From Desulfosediminicola flagellatus (lineage in GTDB: Bacteria; Desulfobacterota; Desulfobulbia; Desulfobulbales; Desulfocapsaceae), in the NCBI RefSeq assembly GCF_005116655.2, contig NZ_CP050698.1, positions 2,995,489 to 3,059,488 on the forward strand: DNA of 64,000 nucleotides, in the 5' to 3' direction. Every line of letters begins with the position of its first letter. The first letter of the stretch is position 1. The notes under the pieces were generated by a model. It was not told the origin of the DNA. It did not search any database and saw nothing but the letters and a program-made list of their open reading frames with translations. Below are positions 29,163 to 38,307 of the stretch, piece by piece. The position numbers were made by a program, and so were the translations under genes.

Positions 29163-29963
29163 ATGCTGAGCGCAGAATCACTTTTCGACCTTTCCTCATT
29201 TTCACATTCAGAGATTTTCACTCATGGTGAACATGTATGGTCTGGCCTTAACAACTTGAAAGCATACATGGAAAAGTACAGCTACCTCTCACTCGACAGA
29301 TCTCTGATACCTGATGGCAAACCTCTGCCTGATACAGTTATACTTCACAATGGAAAATTCATCAGTAGTGAGGATCTCGCGATTGAGTTTGGCGACGCAA
29401 CCAAAGGTAGCCTGAAAGTGACTAGAAATAAAGAAGTTCTTTCAGGTGCCTCAGTATTAATGGCAGGGAGTGTCTTTTTAGGCGATCAAATTGCCCTCGG
29501 CGAAGGTGTTCTAGTCGAAACGGGGGCAATGATCAAGTCACCTGCAATCATTGGAGACTGCTGCGAAGTCCGCCAGGCTGCATATCTTCGTGGATACTGC
29601 CTGGCTGGAAAACGATGCGTTCTGGGTCATGCTACAGAAATCAAACATTCAATTTTCTTAAATGATGCCAAGGCTGGGCATTTTGCGTATTTAGGTGATT
29701 CCATACTCGGTACAAATGCAAATCTGGGTGCAGGTACCAAATTTGCCAACCTTAAAATGGTAAAAGGCAATGTTATAATTCGCCACAACGGTGATCGCAT
29801 CGACACTGGAAGACGCAAATTCGGTGCCATCCTTGGCGATGAGAGCCAGACCGGTTGTAATTCAGTTACAAACCCGGGTACGATCTTTGGCAAACGTTGT
29901 ATGCTCATGCCAAACACCACTTCACCTGCCGGATACCACCCGGAGAAAAAACTCATTAGGTAA
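29163..29963 (+). CDS. Left-handed beta-helix (hexapeptide) protein, GlmU C-domain-like
   Basis: A 266-residue protein with a short N-terminal region containing LFDLSSFSHSEIF and WSGLNNLKAYM, then hexapeptide repeats (GDQIALGEGVLVETG, IIGDCCEVRQAAYLRG, GTNANLGAGTKFANLK) forming a left-handed beta-helix. The end resembles the acetyltransferase half of GlmU and bacterial UDP-GlcNAc-like acyltransferases; there is no pyrophosphorylase domain. The sequence RHNGDRIDTGRRKFGAILGD is the part most like GlmU. Its substrate is unknown. ATG 29163 is preceded by CGGAG. It is alone between divergent lon and proC. Confidence 0.75.
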   Translation: MLSAESLFDLSSFSHSEIFTHGEHVWSGLNNLKAYMEKYSYLSLDRSLIPDGKPLPDTVILHNGKFISSEDLAIEFGDATKGSLKVTRNKEVLSGASVLMAGSVFLGDQIALGEGVLVETGAMIKSPAIIGDCCEVRQAAYLRGYCLAGKRCVLGHATEIKHSIFLNDAKAGHFAYLGDSILGTNANLGAGTKFANLKMVKGNVIIRHNGDRIDTGRRKFGAILGDESQTGCNSVTNPGTIFGKRCMLMPNTTSPAGYHPEKKLIR

Positions 29964-29989
29964 TACACTTTTATACTACTTGAGCAACA

Positions 29990-30014
29990 TGAGGGTGAGC
30001 TTCAATCACCCTCA
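29990..30014 (+). terminator. Hairpin after the beta-helix gene
   Basis: TGAGGGTGA (29990-29998) pairs perfectly with TCACCCTCA (30006-30014) around a 7-nt loop, 27 bp after the stop. No T tract follows, so termination is only probable. The remaining bases to proC at 30252 show nothing further. Confidence 0.45.
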
Positions 30015-30251
30015 ACTTCAGTGTCAATTGCCACAAGGTGACATTTGGCGCTGAATAAAATTAATGATTAAAAGATGTTTTCCGGATGAGATACTGCCAC
30101 AAGCCCGGAAGCAGTATATTTTTATCTTGACGAAAAACCGCAAGACCACGTACATTGCGCAAACGATAATCTTCCTACTTATCGCTTTGCCCTTCCATTT
30201 TGCACTGCCTACCATACTATTTTCTGAACATCAATAAGGAGTAGCCCATAT

Positions 30252-31103
30252 ATGCTTACAGATAAAATTATCGGATTTATCGGCGGCGGCAACATGGCCG
30301 AAGCACTTATCAGCGGTCTTGTCGCATCCGGTGCAGCACTGCCTCAAAATATAATATGCTCTGATGTCCGTGAAGAGCCTCTGGCGGACCTTCGTCAAAA
30401 ATATGGTGTGGAGACTTCAACAGATAATATTGTTGTCGCTAGAAAAGCAGAGATTCTTATCTATGCGACCAAACCGCAAATTCTAGCTACCGTGCTTAAA
30501 GAAACTGCTGAAGTTCTGGATAAATCCAAACTCATCATATCTATTGCGGCAGGAGTACCCCTTGCAGCAATTGCATCAGGCCTCCACAAAGAATTGCGAT
30601 TGATACGGGTTATGCCTAATATCTGTGCCTTTGTAAAAGAAAGCGCAACAGCTATAGCCGCAGGCAAATATGTTGAAGATGGAGATATTGATATGGCTAA
30701 GGCCATTTTCGACTCTGTCGGAATAAGTGTATTCATCCAGGAGAATATCCTGATGGACGCATTTACAGGTCTAAGCGGCAGTGGCCCCGCCTATGTTTTC
30801 CTGATTATTGATGCAATGGCAGACGCAGGTGTGAAAATGGGACTTTCGCGCAAAGACTCTCTTCTCCTTTCCGCCCAGACGGTTATGGGTTCGGCTAAAC
30901 TCCTGCTCGAATCCAAGGAGCACCCCGGTCAGCTGAAAGACCGTGTCACCTCTCCAGGCGGAACCTCTATTGCAGGTATCCATACACTCGAACAAGGCGG
31001 TCTTCGCACCACTATTATGGACGCTGTTGAAGCCGCTACAAACCGATCCAGAGAGCTTGGCGAAATGATGATCCAAAATTTTCTGGAAACAAACGGTAAA
31101 TAA
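30252..31103 (+). CDS. proC: Pyrroline-5-carboxylate reductase ProC
   Basis: ProC reduces pyrroline-5-carboxylate to proline. The 283-residue protein begins with the Rossmann motif GFIGGGNMAEALISGL (near 8-23). It includes ATKPQ, ISIAAGVPL, RVMPNICAFV and the signature region GLSGSGPAYVFL followed by VTSPGGTSIAGIHTLE. AAGGAG precedes ATG 30252 by about 10 nt. It stands alone and ends at a strong terminator facing the convergent winged-helix gene. Confidence 0.96.
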   Translation: MLTDKIIGFIGGGNMAEALISGLVASGAALPQNIICSDVREEPLADLRQKYGVETSTDNIVVARKAEILIYATKPQILATVLKETAEVLDKSKLIISIAAGVPLAAIASGLHKELRLIRVMPNICAFVKESATAIAAGKYVEDGDIDMAKAIFDSVGISVFIQENILMDAFTGLSGSGPAYVFLIIDAMADAGVKMGLSRKDSLLLSAQTVMGSAKLLLESKEHPGQLKDRVTSPGGTSIAGIHTLEQGGLRTTIMDAVEAATNRSRELGEMMIQNFLETNGK

Positions 31104-31150
31104 CCATAAGCAGGGAAGCTAGCTGAAAACTATTTTTATACGGACAGCAA

Positions 31151-31194
31151 GGGAAAGGCGGAATGGTTTACCATTCCGCCTTTCCCTCTTTTTT
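31151..31194 (+). terminator. Strong rho-independent terminator of proC
   Basis: A perfect 16-bp stem (31151-31166 with 31171-31186) around loop TTTA is followed by TCTTTTTT. It lies 47 bp after the proC stop and touches the stop codon of the convergent 31193 gene. Confidence 0.95.
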
Positions 31195-31516
31195 ACGCGG
31201 CCCTTGAAAGCCCCATACTGCTTAACGTACTCAATCCTTCGCGTGTAATAAGTGCCCGCTGACCATCCTGGTCACTCTCAACAAGTCCCTTACTGTTCAT
31301 CACCTTAATCATTTGGCATGTCTCTTTTATGCTCAAATTAAGTCTTTGTGCTATCTTTCTTGAATCAACCACCTGGGGTTGAGAATTTTTCAGGTTTTCT
31401 ACAAGAATGCCGAGTATCTGTTTTTTATATGCCAGAAATGCCATAACTAACCTCGAATTTTTCACTTCCTGATGTATCATGTCTAATACTTCAGGGACAA
31501 ATGACGGTATAATCAC
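31193..31516 (-). CDS. Small winged-helix DNA-binding protein
   Basis: A 107-residue cytoplasmic protein. The middle, SRKIAQRLNLSIKETCQMIKVM (two turns of a helix-turn-helix, about residues 52-73) followed by SKGLVESDQDGQRALITREG as a wing, is typical of MarR/ArsR-like winged-helix domains. There is no ligand-binding extension. It starts 32 bp after the NAD-glutamate dehydrogenase stop on the same strand, so it may be its regulator. The next gene downstream is convergent proC. The precise family cannot be named. Confidence 0.65.
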   Translation of the reverse strand: MIIPSFVPEVLDMIHQEVKNSRLVMAFLAYKKQILGILVENLKNSQPQVVDSRKIAQRLNLSIKETCQMIKVMNSKGLVESDQDGQRALITREGLSTLSSMGLSRAA

Positions 31517-31548
31517 TCAAGTAATAATCCATAATCTGATCACTCAGA

Positions 31549-34500
31549 TCATTTTTTGAGTGCTTTAAAAAGCGACTTAGAAAATGAATCCTCAAAATCT
31601 TTAAGAAAAACTGACCACTCTGTTCCAAAGCTGTAATATGCGATAGACGCAAGCTTTTTAGTCAGGATCGCATCCCTGTAAGGCCTTAACTCGTCTGTAT
31701 TCAGAATTCCCAAAATAGATTCCCTTCCTAGTTTTTCTATAAGAATCTGCGGGATATATTTTTCAAGTATTGCCCAGACAAGGCTTTCCTCAGCAAGAAT
31801 TTCATCAATTCTCTCAATCAGGACATCCTGGAATGCAAATATCTCTTCACTTGTTTTTTCTGACAGATCAAACAACGGCACCATCGGATCTGCGTCATAG
31901 ATCTTTAGCAGCATTGCCACTTCTATAGAAGTATAGCGTTCTACCAACTGGATAATGTCACGAATAAGTGCCCACCGGACCTGAACATCATTGAGCAGTT
32001 TTTCTTCATACTGATCCTGAAGCAGAAATGCTGTAAGAACCTCTGAAACCGAACTCGAGAAAACACCGCCCTTATTTGCTGATGAATCCTTTATCTGCTG
32101 AATATCCGTTGCCATTGCGATGTATCGTCTTGCAACATCATCAAAAAATACATTAGCTCCCTCAACAATGAATTTCAGTTCCTGGAACAGTTCCAGAAAA
32201 TGCTTTACATTGCCCTGATTAATCGTGTCCTTAAAACCTCCACAAGGGATAAAGGCTGTGATATTAGCCTGCTCAATATATTTTCTGTTCTCAACAGTGG
32301 AGAGAAATGTCCGGTGAAAAAGTGCTCCATCCTCAACAAACGTTCCATCAGGCAGGGTAATATCTCTGGCTTTGAGCGGAACCATGAAACCGTTTTCACT
32401 TAGGCTATCAACAGGATAAAAGGTAGAATTATGGCGAGGATCGGAGTTTCTATTAAAGGCGAGCTTAAGAAGTTCTTTTTTATCAAGACCAGCAGGGTCA
32501 AAGAGGATAGATCCGCCATCGATAATCAAACAGATCTTACCTTTATAACACTGGATCTCGTTAGCACCAAGATCGCCGTCCGGGCCACCTGTAATCATTA
32601 GATTAAGATCTTCTTCCTGCTCGTTATAATGAGCTATAAGAGTGCGGAAGGCACTCATGACAGAGGTGGTGGTCATGCCTGAGAGATGTATCCTGCCGCC
32701 TATACGATCATTAACTTTCTCCATATCGTTAGTGACAAGGACAGATTCACCATCAATCTGCAAATCGACACCATCATCCCCGAGATTAAACAATCCGAAC
32801 AGTTCACCACTGTCAAGAATCCCATACGTATCATGGGGGATACCAAATGATTTACCTGTGGTAATTGTTCGCCAGTATGGATAACCACGATCTTTTGCAC
32901 GCATCGCGACACTATCCATGAGTGGAGCTGTGCCCTCATCAGGTCCGAAGAAGATGAGTTCAGGCTTACCATAGTAGTCAACAATTGAATCATCCAGCAT
33001 CATCAGATCCATAATGCCTTCAGTATAGTCAAACAGAGATTGTTTGGAATAACATGCATACTCTGGGCGTGGAACGACCACACCTTTTGAACCACTCTCG
33101 CAGATATCCTTATGCTTCAATCTCTGAGCTTTTGGCCCAAGGGCATAGTTAAGCAGAACTGCATTGTCTAATTCAGTATCGTAATTTGATCGGGATACCC
33201 GTATCAACCTCAGTCCACCACGGGCAATATCTGCAGCCCGCAGATGGGTGCCGCAGGCATAATGACCGTTTACATAAAAAATTCCGTATACAAACTGATT
33301 GAATACAAGTGGATCTAGAATTTCCTGATTAAAACGAAAGGAAAATGATCGTTTTTCTTCCTTGTAAAAGTTTGTTTTCAAGGTAGAGCTGACAATCTTG
33401 AACATGAACTTAAATATGTCATATCCAAGGCTGAAATCAATAAAACGGGAAGTAATCAGTTTATCAAATTCACGCCATTTCTCATCAAGTTCAGCTTCAG
33501 ATATCCTGGCTGTGGTAATCGGACTGAATTTTCTTTCAAAAAGGGTGTGAAGGATTTTTATGAGATCAACATTTTTCCTGGCTGTCTCTTCTATCAGCTG
33601 AATTCCGTAAATCGATTTATTGGAACTCTGCACCCTTTTGGCAAAAGCATCCTGATGATCTTTACTCGTCAGGCTATCAAGAATCTCCCGGTCAGTAGCA
33701 TTTTCACTCTCCTTGTAGATGAACAGGTGAGTAAAGTCGATCGCATTTCCAGCAAAGAGCATCTCGTTGAAGGTGAGTTCATCATTAAGATACAGTTCTT
33801 TTACACTACTCACAGAAAATGAGAGAAATGAGCGCATATCTGCAAGTAATGCAGCTTCCTGGGTTCTAGTCAATTCCCCCTGTACATAGAGTGCACATAC
33901 AGATGATGGTACAGAAGATTTTACGAGATAGGGCTCCCAGTATGCGCGCACAAGTTCCAGATCATGATCAGCAAGAAGCTTACGAAACAACGGCAACTGA
34001 GGCGTTTCAAAATCGCTGTGACACATCAAACGTGTCTCACCAGTCTCCGGCAGGTTGAATACTTCAATATATGGTACTACTGCCTGCTCGCTTTTCTTTA
34101 AGAAGCTCTCGTAACGCTTACGCGTCGGTTCAGGAGTCAGAGCATAATCTCCGGCCAGAGAAAAGAGAAAACGCGAATCTGTAAAAGAATCCCTAGGAAA
34201 ATCTGCTACAACTTCAGGTCGGATGATATAGGTTGAATATTTGCTTTCAGGACTATAGTAATATTCTCTACGATGCCCGGAAATCTGGCTTTCAAGTACA
34301 TCCTCCATGCTTTCTCTGGTTTCTTCAGTGGCAATACGTACCCGGCCGGCTGAACTCCCTGGAGCAAGATCAAAATCTATATTTGCTAAACGACCATAGA
34401 GGGTGACTGACCCGTCAACAATTTTAATACTCGTTGCAATTGATTTGAGAAGATGCTCAAGAGCTTCTTTCTGGATGTGTTCAAAGAAATATCGAGGTAA

Positions 34501-34683
34501 CCCAAGGTCCTGCAGGAAAATACCTGCGGCTATATTAATACAGTTTGCAGTAACCAACCCTTCTGTGGAAAGATCTATAACCGCTTCATAGAGGAGCCGG
34601 GCATCAAGCCCGACACTCTCCGCTTTCTTGATAATATCTGCTCCCTGAGCTACAGGGCCTGCCGTACTTATTAACTTGTCCAT
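31549..34683 (-). CDS. NAD-dependent glutamate dehydrogenase, large type
   Basis: A 1044-residue enzyme of the large NAD-glutamate dehydrogenase class (about 115 kDa), not the usual 450-residue hexamer. The N-terminal 400 or so residues are family-specific and probably regulatory. The catalytic portion includes the FVYGIFYVNGHYACGTHLR region, ARGGLRLIRVSRSN, GSKGVVVPRPEY, FFGPDEGTAPLMD and GGPDGDLGANEI (nucleotide-binding turn). It deaminates glutamate to 2-oxoglutarate with NAD. ATG 34683 has GGAGGG 4-5 nt upstream; a TTG four codons earlier is not used. sucD, sucC and korCBAD lie upstream on the same strand, giving a glutamate-catabolic block. Confidence 0.88.
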   Translation of the reverse strand: MDKLISTAGPVAQGADIIKKAESVGLDARLLYEAVIDLSTEGLVTANCINIAAGIFLQDLGLPRYFFEHIQKEALEHLLKSIATSIKIVDGSVTLYGRLANIDFDLAPGSSAGRVRIATEETRESMEDVLESQISGHRREYYYSPESKYSTYIIRPEVVADFPRDSFTDSRFLFSLAGDYALTPEPTRKRYESFLKKSEQAVVPYIEVFNLPETGETRLMCHSDFETPQLPLFRKLLADHDLELVRAYWEPYLVKSSVPSSVCALYVQGELTRTQEAALLADMRSFLSFSVSSVKELYLNDELTFNEMLFAGNAIDFTHLFIYKESENATDREILDSLTSKDHQDAFAKRVQSSNKSIYGIQLIEETARKNVDLIKILHTLFERKFSPITTARISEAELDEKWREFDKLITSRFIDFSLGYDIFKFMFKIVSSTLKTNFYKEEKRSFSFRFNQEILDPLVFNQFVYGIFYVNGHYACGTHLRAADIARGGLRLIRVSRSNYDTELDNAVLLNYALGPKAQRLKHKDICESGSKGVVVPRPEYACYSKQSLFDYTEGIMDLMMLDDSIVDYYGKPELIFFGPDEGTAPLMDSVAMRAKDRGYPYWRTITTGKSFGIPHDTYGILDSGELFGLFNLGDDGVDLQIDGESVLVTNDMEKVNDRIGGRIHLSGMTTTSVMSAFRTLIAHYNEQEEDLNLMITGGPDGDLGANEIQCYKGKICLIIDGGSILFDPAGLDKKELLKLAFNRNSDPRHNSTFYPVDSLSENGFMVPLKARDITLPDGTFVEDGALFHRTFLSTVENRKYIEQANITAFIPCGGFKDTINQGNVKHFLELFQELKFIVEGANVFFDDVARRYIAMATDIQQIKDSSANKGGVFSSSVSEVLTAFLLQDQYEEKLLNDVQVRWALIRDIIQLVERYTSIEVAMLLKIYDADPMVPLFDLSEKTSEEIFAFQDVLIERIDEILAEESLVWAILEKYIPQILIEKLGRESILGILNTDELRPYRDAILTKKLASIAYYSFGTEWSVFLKDFEDSFSKSLFKALKK

Positions 34684-34773
34684 GGTACCCTCCAAAAGAG
34701 TACATACTGGTCTGTGCTGTGTATGACCAGTTTCAGAAAAGATGCGAAACTTTCGTCAAAATACGTACCTAGC

Positions 34774-35649
34774 TTATAACTTGAATGTTTTTTTGCAGAT
34801 TCCTCCAATGTTACCGAGGTTTTCACAAACCGTTATTCCGTTGTCACGCATCGCAGCAACCTTTGCCTGGCCGGTACCGCTACCTCCGCTGATTATTGCC
34901 CCAGCATGACCCATTCTTCGTCCTGGAGGAGCGGTGAGACCGGCAATAAAGCCTACTACCGGTTTTGTCACATATTCCCGGACAAAATCAGCGGCCTCCT
35001 CTTCTGCATTGCCACCAATTTCTCCTACCATGACAATCCCTTCAGTCTCAGGATCATCCTGGAAAGCCTTCAATACATCTATAAAATTTGTGCCGTTAAC
35101 AGGATCGCCACCTATACCAATACACGTGGTCTGACCGATCCCGAGCTTTGTGAGCTGATCAACTACCTCATAAGTGAGGGTTCCTGATCGTGAGACAACA
35201 CCGACGGGTCCACCGGCCTTATGAATTGAGCCGGGCATAATGCCGATTTTGCACACACCGGGAGTGATTATTCCAGGACAGTTAGGCCCGATTAATCTGC
35301 ACGATTTTCCGGCCATGAAATTCTTCACTTTGAGCATATCCATTACAGGAACACCTTCAGTGATAGCGACCACCAGCTCCACACCGGCATCAACTGCTTC
35401 CATGATCGCATCAGCACAAAAGGCAGGCGGAACAAAGATCATGCTCGTATTGGCCCCGGTTTTAGCAACAGCTTCACGCACACTGTTGAAAACCGGTATG
35501 CCATTCATTTCCTGGCCACCTTTTCCGGGTGTGACACCGGCTACAACCTGAGTACCGTATTCAACACATTGCTCTGTATGAAACTGGCCTTCTTTTCCGG
35601 TTATTCCCTGCACCAGCAATTTCGTTTTCGAATTAACAAATATAGACAC
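34774..35649 (-). CDS. sucD: Succinyl-CoA synthetase alpha subunit SucD
   Basis: SucD with SucC converts succinyl-CoA, ADP and phosphate to succinate and ATP. The 291-residue protein has the CoA-binding Rossmann fold ([15 protein letters not shown] near 13-27, TPGKGGQ) and the conserved [13 protein letters not shown]. The phosphohistidine loop [12 protein letters not shown] includes the catalytic His. Length is typical. It is 48 bp downstream of sucC. Next on the strand is the glutamate dehydrogenase. Confidence 0.97.
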   Translation of the reverse strand: MSIFVNSKTKLLVQGITGKEGQFHTEQCVEYGTQVVAGVTPGKGGQEMNGIPVFNSVREAVAKTGANTSMIFVPPAFCADAIMEAVDAGVELVVAITEGVPVMDMLKVKNFMAGKSCRLIGPNCPGIITPGVCKIGIMPGSIHKAGGPVGVVSRSGTLTYEVVDQLTKLGIGQTTCIGIGGDPVNGTNFIDVLKAFQDDPETEGIVMVGEIGGNAEEEAADFVREYVTKPVVGFIAGLTAPPGRRMGHAGAIISGGSGTGQAKVAAMRDNGITVCENLGNIGGICKKTFKL

Positions 35650-35697
35650 AACCCACTCCCTAATCAGTTATCGTTAAGGTATATTCTGCTACCGCTG

Positions 35698-36858
35698 TTA
35701 TTTTACTGCAGCGGCTATCTTTTCTGCGGCATCGGCAAGGTCGACTGCAGTCACAAGGTTAAGTCCCGATTCAGCAAGAATCTGTCTGCCCTTCTCAACA
35801 TTCGTTCCTTCCATACGAACAACCACAGGGATATTAATACCAACACTCTTTGCCGCCTGTACCACTCCTTCCGCAAACACATCGCATCGGAGGATACCGC
35901 CAAAAATATTGATCAGTATCGCCTTAACTTTCTCATCTTTCAGGATTATGCGTAATCCATTTTCAACCATTTCCGCAGTTGCACCACCACCGACATCCAT
36001 AAAGTTAGCTGGCTCAGCCCCGGCATTCTTAATGATATCCATGGTCGCCATGGCAAGACCTGCGCCGTTGACGATATTACCCACATTGCCATCAAGATTA
36101 ATGTAATTCAGGTTATATTTTGACGCCTCGACTTCGAGAGGATCTTCTTCACCAAGATCCCGATATGCTAGAATGTCTTTATGCCTGAACAACCCATTTG
36201 AGTCGACATCAACTTTTGCATCAAGCGCAAGCACCTGGTCATCATCGCTTATTATGAGTGGATTTATTTCAACCAGCGAGCAGTCGCGCTCCATAAACAG
36301 GTTAAACAGGTTCTTCACTAAGGTGGAGAAACCTTTGCGAACAGGTACAGGTAAATCCAGACCGAAAATCAATTCACGTAAGTGATATCCCTGTAATCCC
36401 TGAAGAGGATCAACAGTGACCTTAATGATCTTCTCCGGGCTGCGTTCTGCAACCTCTTCTATATCCATTCCGCCTTCGCGGCAGGTTATAATGATGATTC
36501 TCGCAGTCTCACGATCAACCAGCAGACTCAGGTAGAGTTCTTCACGTATCTTCTGGCCCGCCTCTATCAGTAAGGTATTGACCAACCTTCCTTCTGGGCC
36601 GGTCTGCGGGGTAACAAGAGTCATACCAAGAATGGCTTCTATATGATCTTTAGCCTCCTGCTTTGAAGCAGCAAGTTTCACACCACCGCCTTTTCCTCTA
36701 CCGCCGGCATGAATCTGCGCCTTAACGACAACCGGGAATCCTCCCAGTTTATCGGCTGCATCAATCGCCTCTTCAACTGTTGTGGCAGCCTGCCCCTCTG
36801 GTACCGGTACCTTGTACTGTCTGAAAAGTTCCTTCGCCTGATATTCGTGAATTTTCAT
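35698..36858 (-). CDS. sucC: Succinyl-CoA synthetase beta subunit SucC
   Basis: SucC provides the ATP-grasp nucleotide site of succinyl-CoA synthetase. From ATG 36858 it is 386 residues, the usual size, starting MKIHEYQAKELFRQYKVPV. It has AQIHAGGRGKGGGVK, the metal-binding ALDAKVDVD region and NIFGGILRCD in the C-terminal CoA-ligase domain. An upstream ORF start at 36930 would add 24 residues not in the family. The ribosome site before ATG 36858 is weak. korC lies 95 bp upstream on the same strand. Confidence 0.96.
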   Translation of the reverse strand: MKIHEYQAKELFRQYKVPVPEGQAATTVEEAIDAADKLGGFPVVVKAQIHAGGRGKGGGVKLAASKQEAKDHIEAILGMTLVTPQTGPEGRLVNTLLIEAGQKIREELYLSLLVDRETARIIIITCREGGMDIEEVAERSPEKIIKVTVDPLQGLQGYHLRELIFGLDLPVPVRKGFSTLVKNLFNLFMERDCSLVEINPLIISDDDQVLALDAKVDVDSNGLFRHKDILAYRDLGEEDPLEVEASKYNLNYINLDGNVGNIVNGAGLAMATMDIIKNAGAEPANFMDVGGGATAEMVENGLRIILKDEKVKAILINIFGGILRCDVFAEGVVQAAKSVGINIPVVVRMEGTNVEKGRQILAESGLNLVTAVDLADAAEKIAAAVK

Positions 36859-36953
36859 GAGACTCAATAATAGGTATGAATGAATAAAGGCAGGGAATGA
36901 CCGCACACAAGCACAGTCACTGCCTGCCAATAGTTTATACTAAATGACTAGAT

Positions 36954-37499
36954 TTACTGCTTATAAGGGGTACCCAACTCATATCCGAGATACAGCGCCT
37001 CGGTATTCATTTCGATAAAGTCCTTCGGGACCCTTTCACCAATTGCTTTTAAAACAGATTCAGGCTTAACCACTTCTGAAATACCAATAAGTGCCCCCAA
37101 AACACAGATATTGAAAACAATAGGTTTACCTATTTTTTCCATAACAGTCTCATACATAGGCAATTCTATCTGAAGCGCATCAACCTTCTTTGTGGTTTCT
37201 ACAAATCTCGGGTCTGTAAGCAGTGTCCCACCAGGCCTGATCTCTGGTGCAAAGCTGGTGTATGCCTGCTGTGTCAAACATACAAGAATGTTGGGTTGCG
37301 ATACCACAGGGAAATTTATTTCCTGCTCAGAGAGAATGACATCACTCCGTGTAGCACCTCCACGAGCCGCAGCACCGTAACTCTGTGACTGAGTCGCGTT
37401 CATGCCCTCATGGATTACAGCTGCCTCTGCCAGGATAATCGCAGCGGTAATAACCCCCTGACCTCCTGAACCGGAAAAGACGAGTCGTGCTCTTCTCAT
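36954..37499 (-). CDS. korC: 2-oxoacid:ferredoxin oxidoreductase gamma subunit KorC
   Basis: The 181-residue gamma subunit of a 2-oxoacid:acceptor oxidoreductase, probably 2-oxoglutarate:ferredoxin oxidoreductase. It shows FSGSGGQGVITAAIILAEA (9-27), the glycine-rich signature of this family, and the later SYGAAARGGATRSDV. Its ATG overlaps the korB stop by 4 bp, a tight coupling. The sucC/sucD neighbours support 2-oxoglutarate as substrate, making succinyl-CoA; this is inference, as pyruvate enzymes share the fold. Confidence 0.92.
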   Translation of the reverse strand: MRRARLVFSGSGGQGVITAAIILAEAAVIHEGMNATQSQSYGAAARGGATRSDVILSEQEINFPVVSQPNILVCLTQQAYTSFAPEIRPGGTLLTDPRFVETTKKVDALQIELPMYETVMEKIGKPIVFNICVLGALIGISEVVKPESVLKAIGERVPKDFIEMNTEALYLGYELGTPYKQ

Positions 37500-38305
37500 T
37501 TGCCAGCCCCCTTCATTGCGTGTTCAATAATCTTGTCATATTCAGAGCAATATTCCGGCCGTTCCTTCTGTACAAATATTCCACGTCCGAGAAGGGTTGG
37601 ATCTTCTTCAAGAGCCTTTGAGCCGATTCTTGCAGTGATTTTGTTATAATTCTCCATCATCTGCGCAGCATCACCCTCTTTATTCTTTCTGCCGAAATGA
37701 GTCGGACACTGCGAGAGAATTTCAACTACAGAAAAGCCTTTATGCTCAATGGCTTTTTTGAGAATAGAGGTCGCTTCCTTGGCATGATATACTGTTGTTC
37801 TGGCAACAAAGGTTGCACCTGCAGCAGTTGCAAGGTCTACAATATCAAAATCATTATCAATCGTAGTGAAAGGAGCGGTAGTAGCTTTTACACCTAGACC
37901 GGATAATGGTGAAAACTGTCCACCGGTCATTCCGTAAATTCGGTTATTCATCACAATAGCGGTAATGTCTATATTACGCCGGGCAGCGTGAATAAAGTGG
38001 TTTCCACCAATCGCTAGCGCATCACCGTCACCCATTGGCACTAACAGAGTAAGCTCAGGCTGGCTCAGTTTAACACCGGTGGCAAAAGCAAGGGCACGGC
38101 CATGTAATGTATGAAGTGAGTGAAAATCGACATAACCTGATATTCGAGCGGAACAACCGATACCTGAGGTCATGACTATGTCATTTTTTTCTAACTGCAG
38201 CTCCTCAACAGCACGCAGAAGTGAGTTAAGTACGATTCCGTGGCCGCAGCCAGGGCACCACATGTGAGGGAAAAACCGTTGTCTGAGATAATCTTGTACT
38301 GCCAT
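37496..38305 (-). CDS. korB: 2-oxoacid:ferredoxin oxidoreductase beta subunit KorB
   Basis: The 269-residue beta subunit carrying the thiamine diphosphate site: WCPGCGHGIVLNSL near 17-30, TSGIGCSARI, and the TPP motif MGDGDALAIGGNHFIHAARRN with GDG. YGMTGGQFSPLS closes the cofactor pocket. It decarboxylates the 2-oxoacid and passes electrons through Fe-S clusters to ferredoxin. The gap to korA upstream is 2 bp; it overlaps korC by 4 bp. There is no Fe-S insertion, as the cluster subunit is separate (korD). Confidence 0.95.
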   Translation of the reverse strand: MAVQDYLRQRFFPHMWCPGCGHGIVLNSLLRAVEELQLEKNDIVMTSGIGCSARISGYVDFHSLHTLHGRALAFATGVKLSQPELTLLVPMGDGDALAIGGNHFIHAARRNIDITAIVMNNRIYGMTGGQFSPLSGLGVKATTAPFTTIDNDFDIVDLATAAGATFVARTTVYHAKEATSILKKAIEHKGFSVVEILSQCPTHFGRKNKEGDAAQMMENYNKITARIGSKALEEDPTLLGRGIFVQKERPEYCSEYDKIIEHAMKGAGK

Positions 38306-38307
38306 TG

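Noticed and set aside
36859..36930. 24-residue N-terminal extension of SucC
   Set aside because: The family starts at MKIHEYQ; the extra residues are not conserved.
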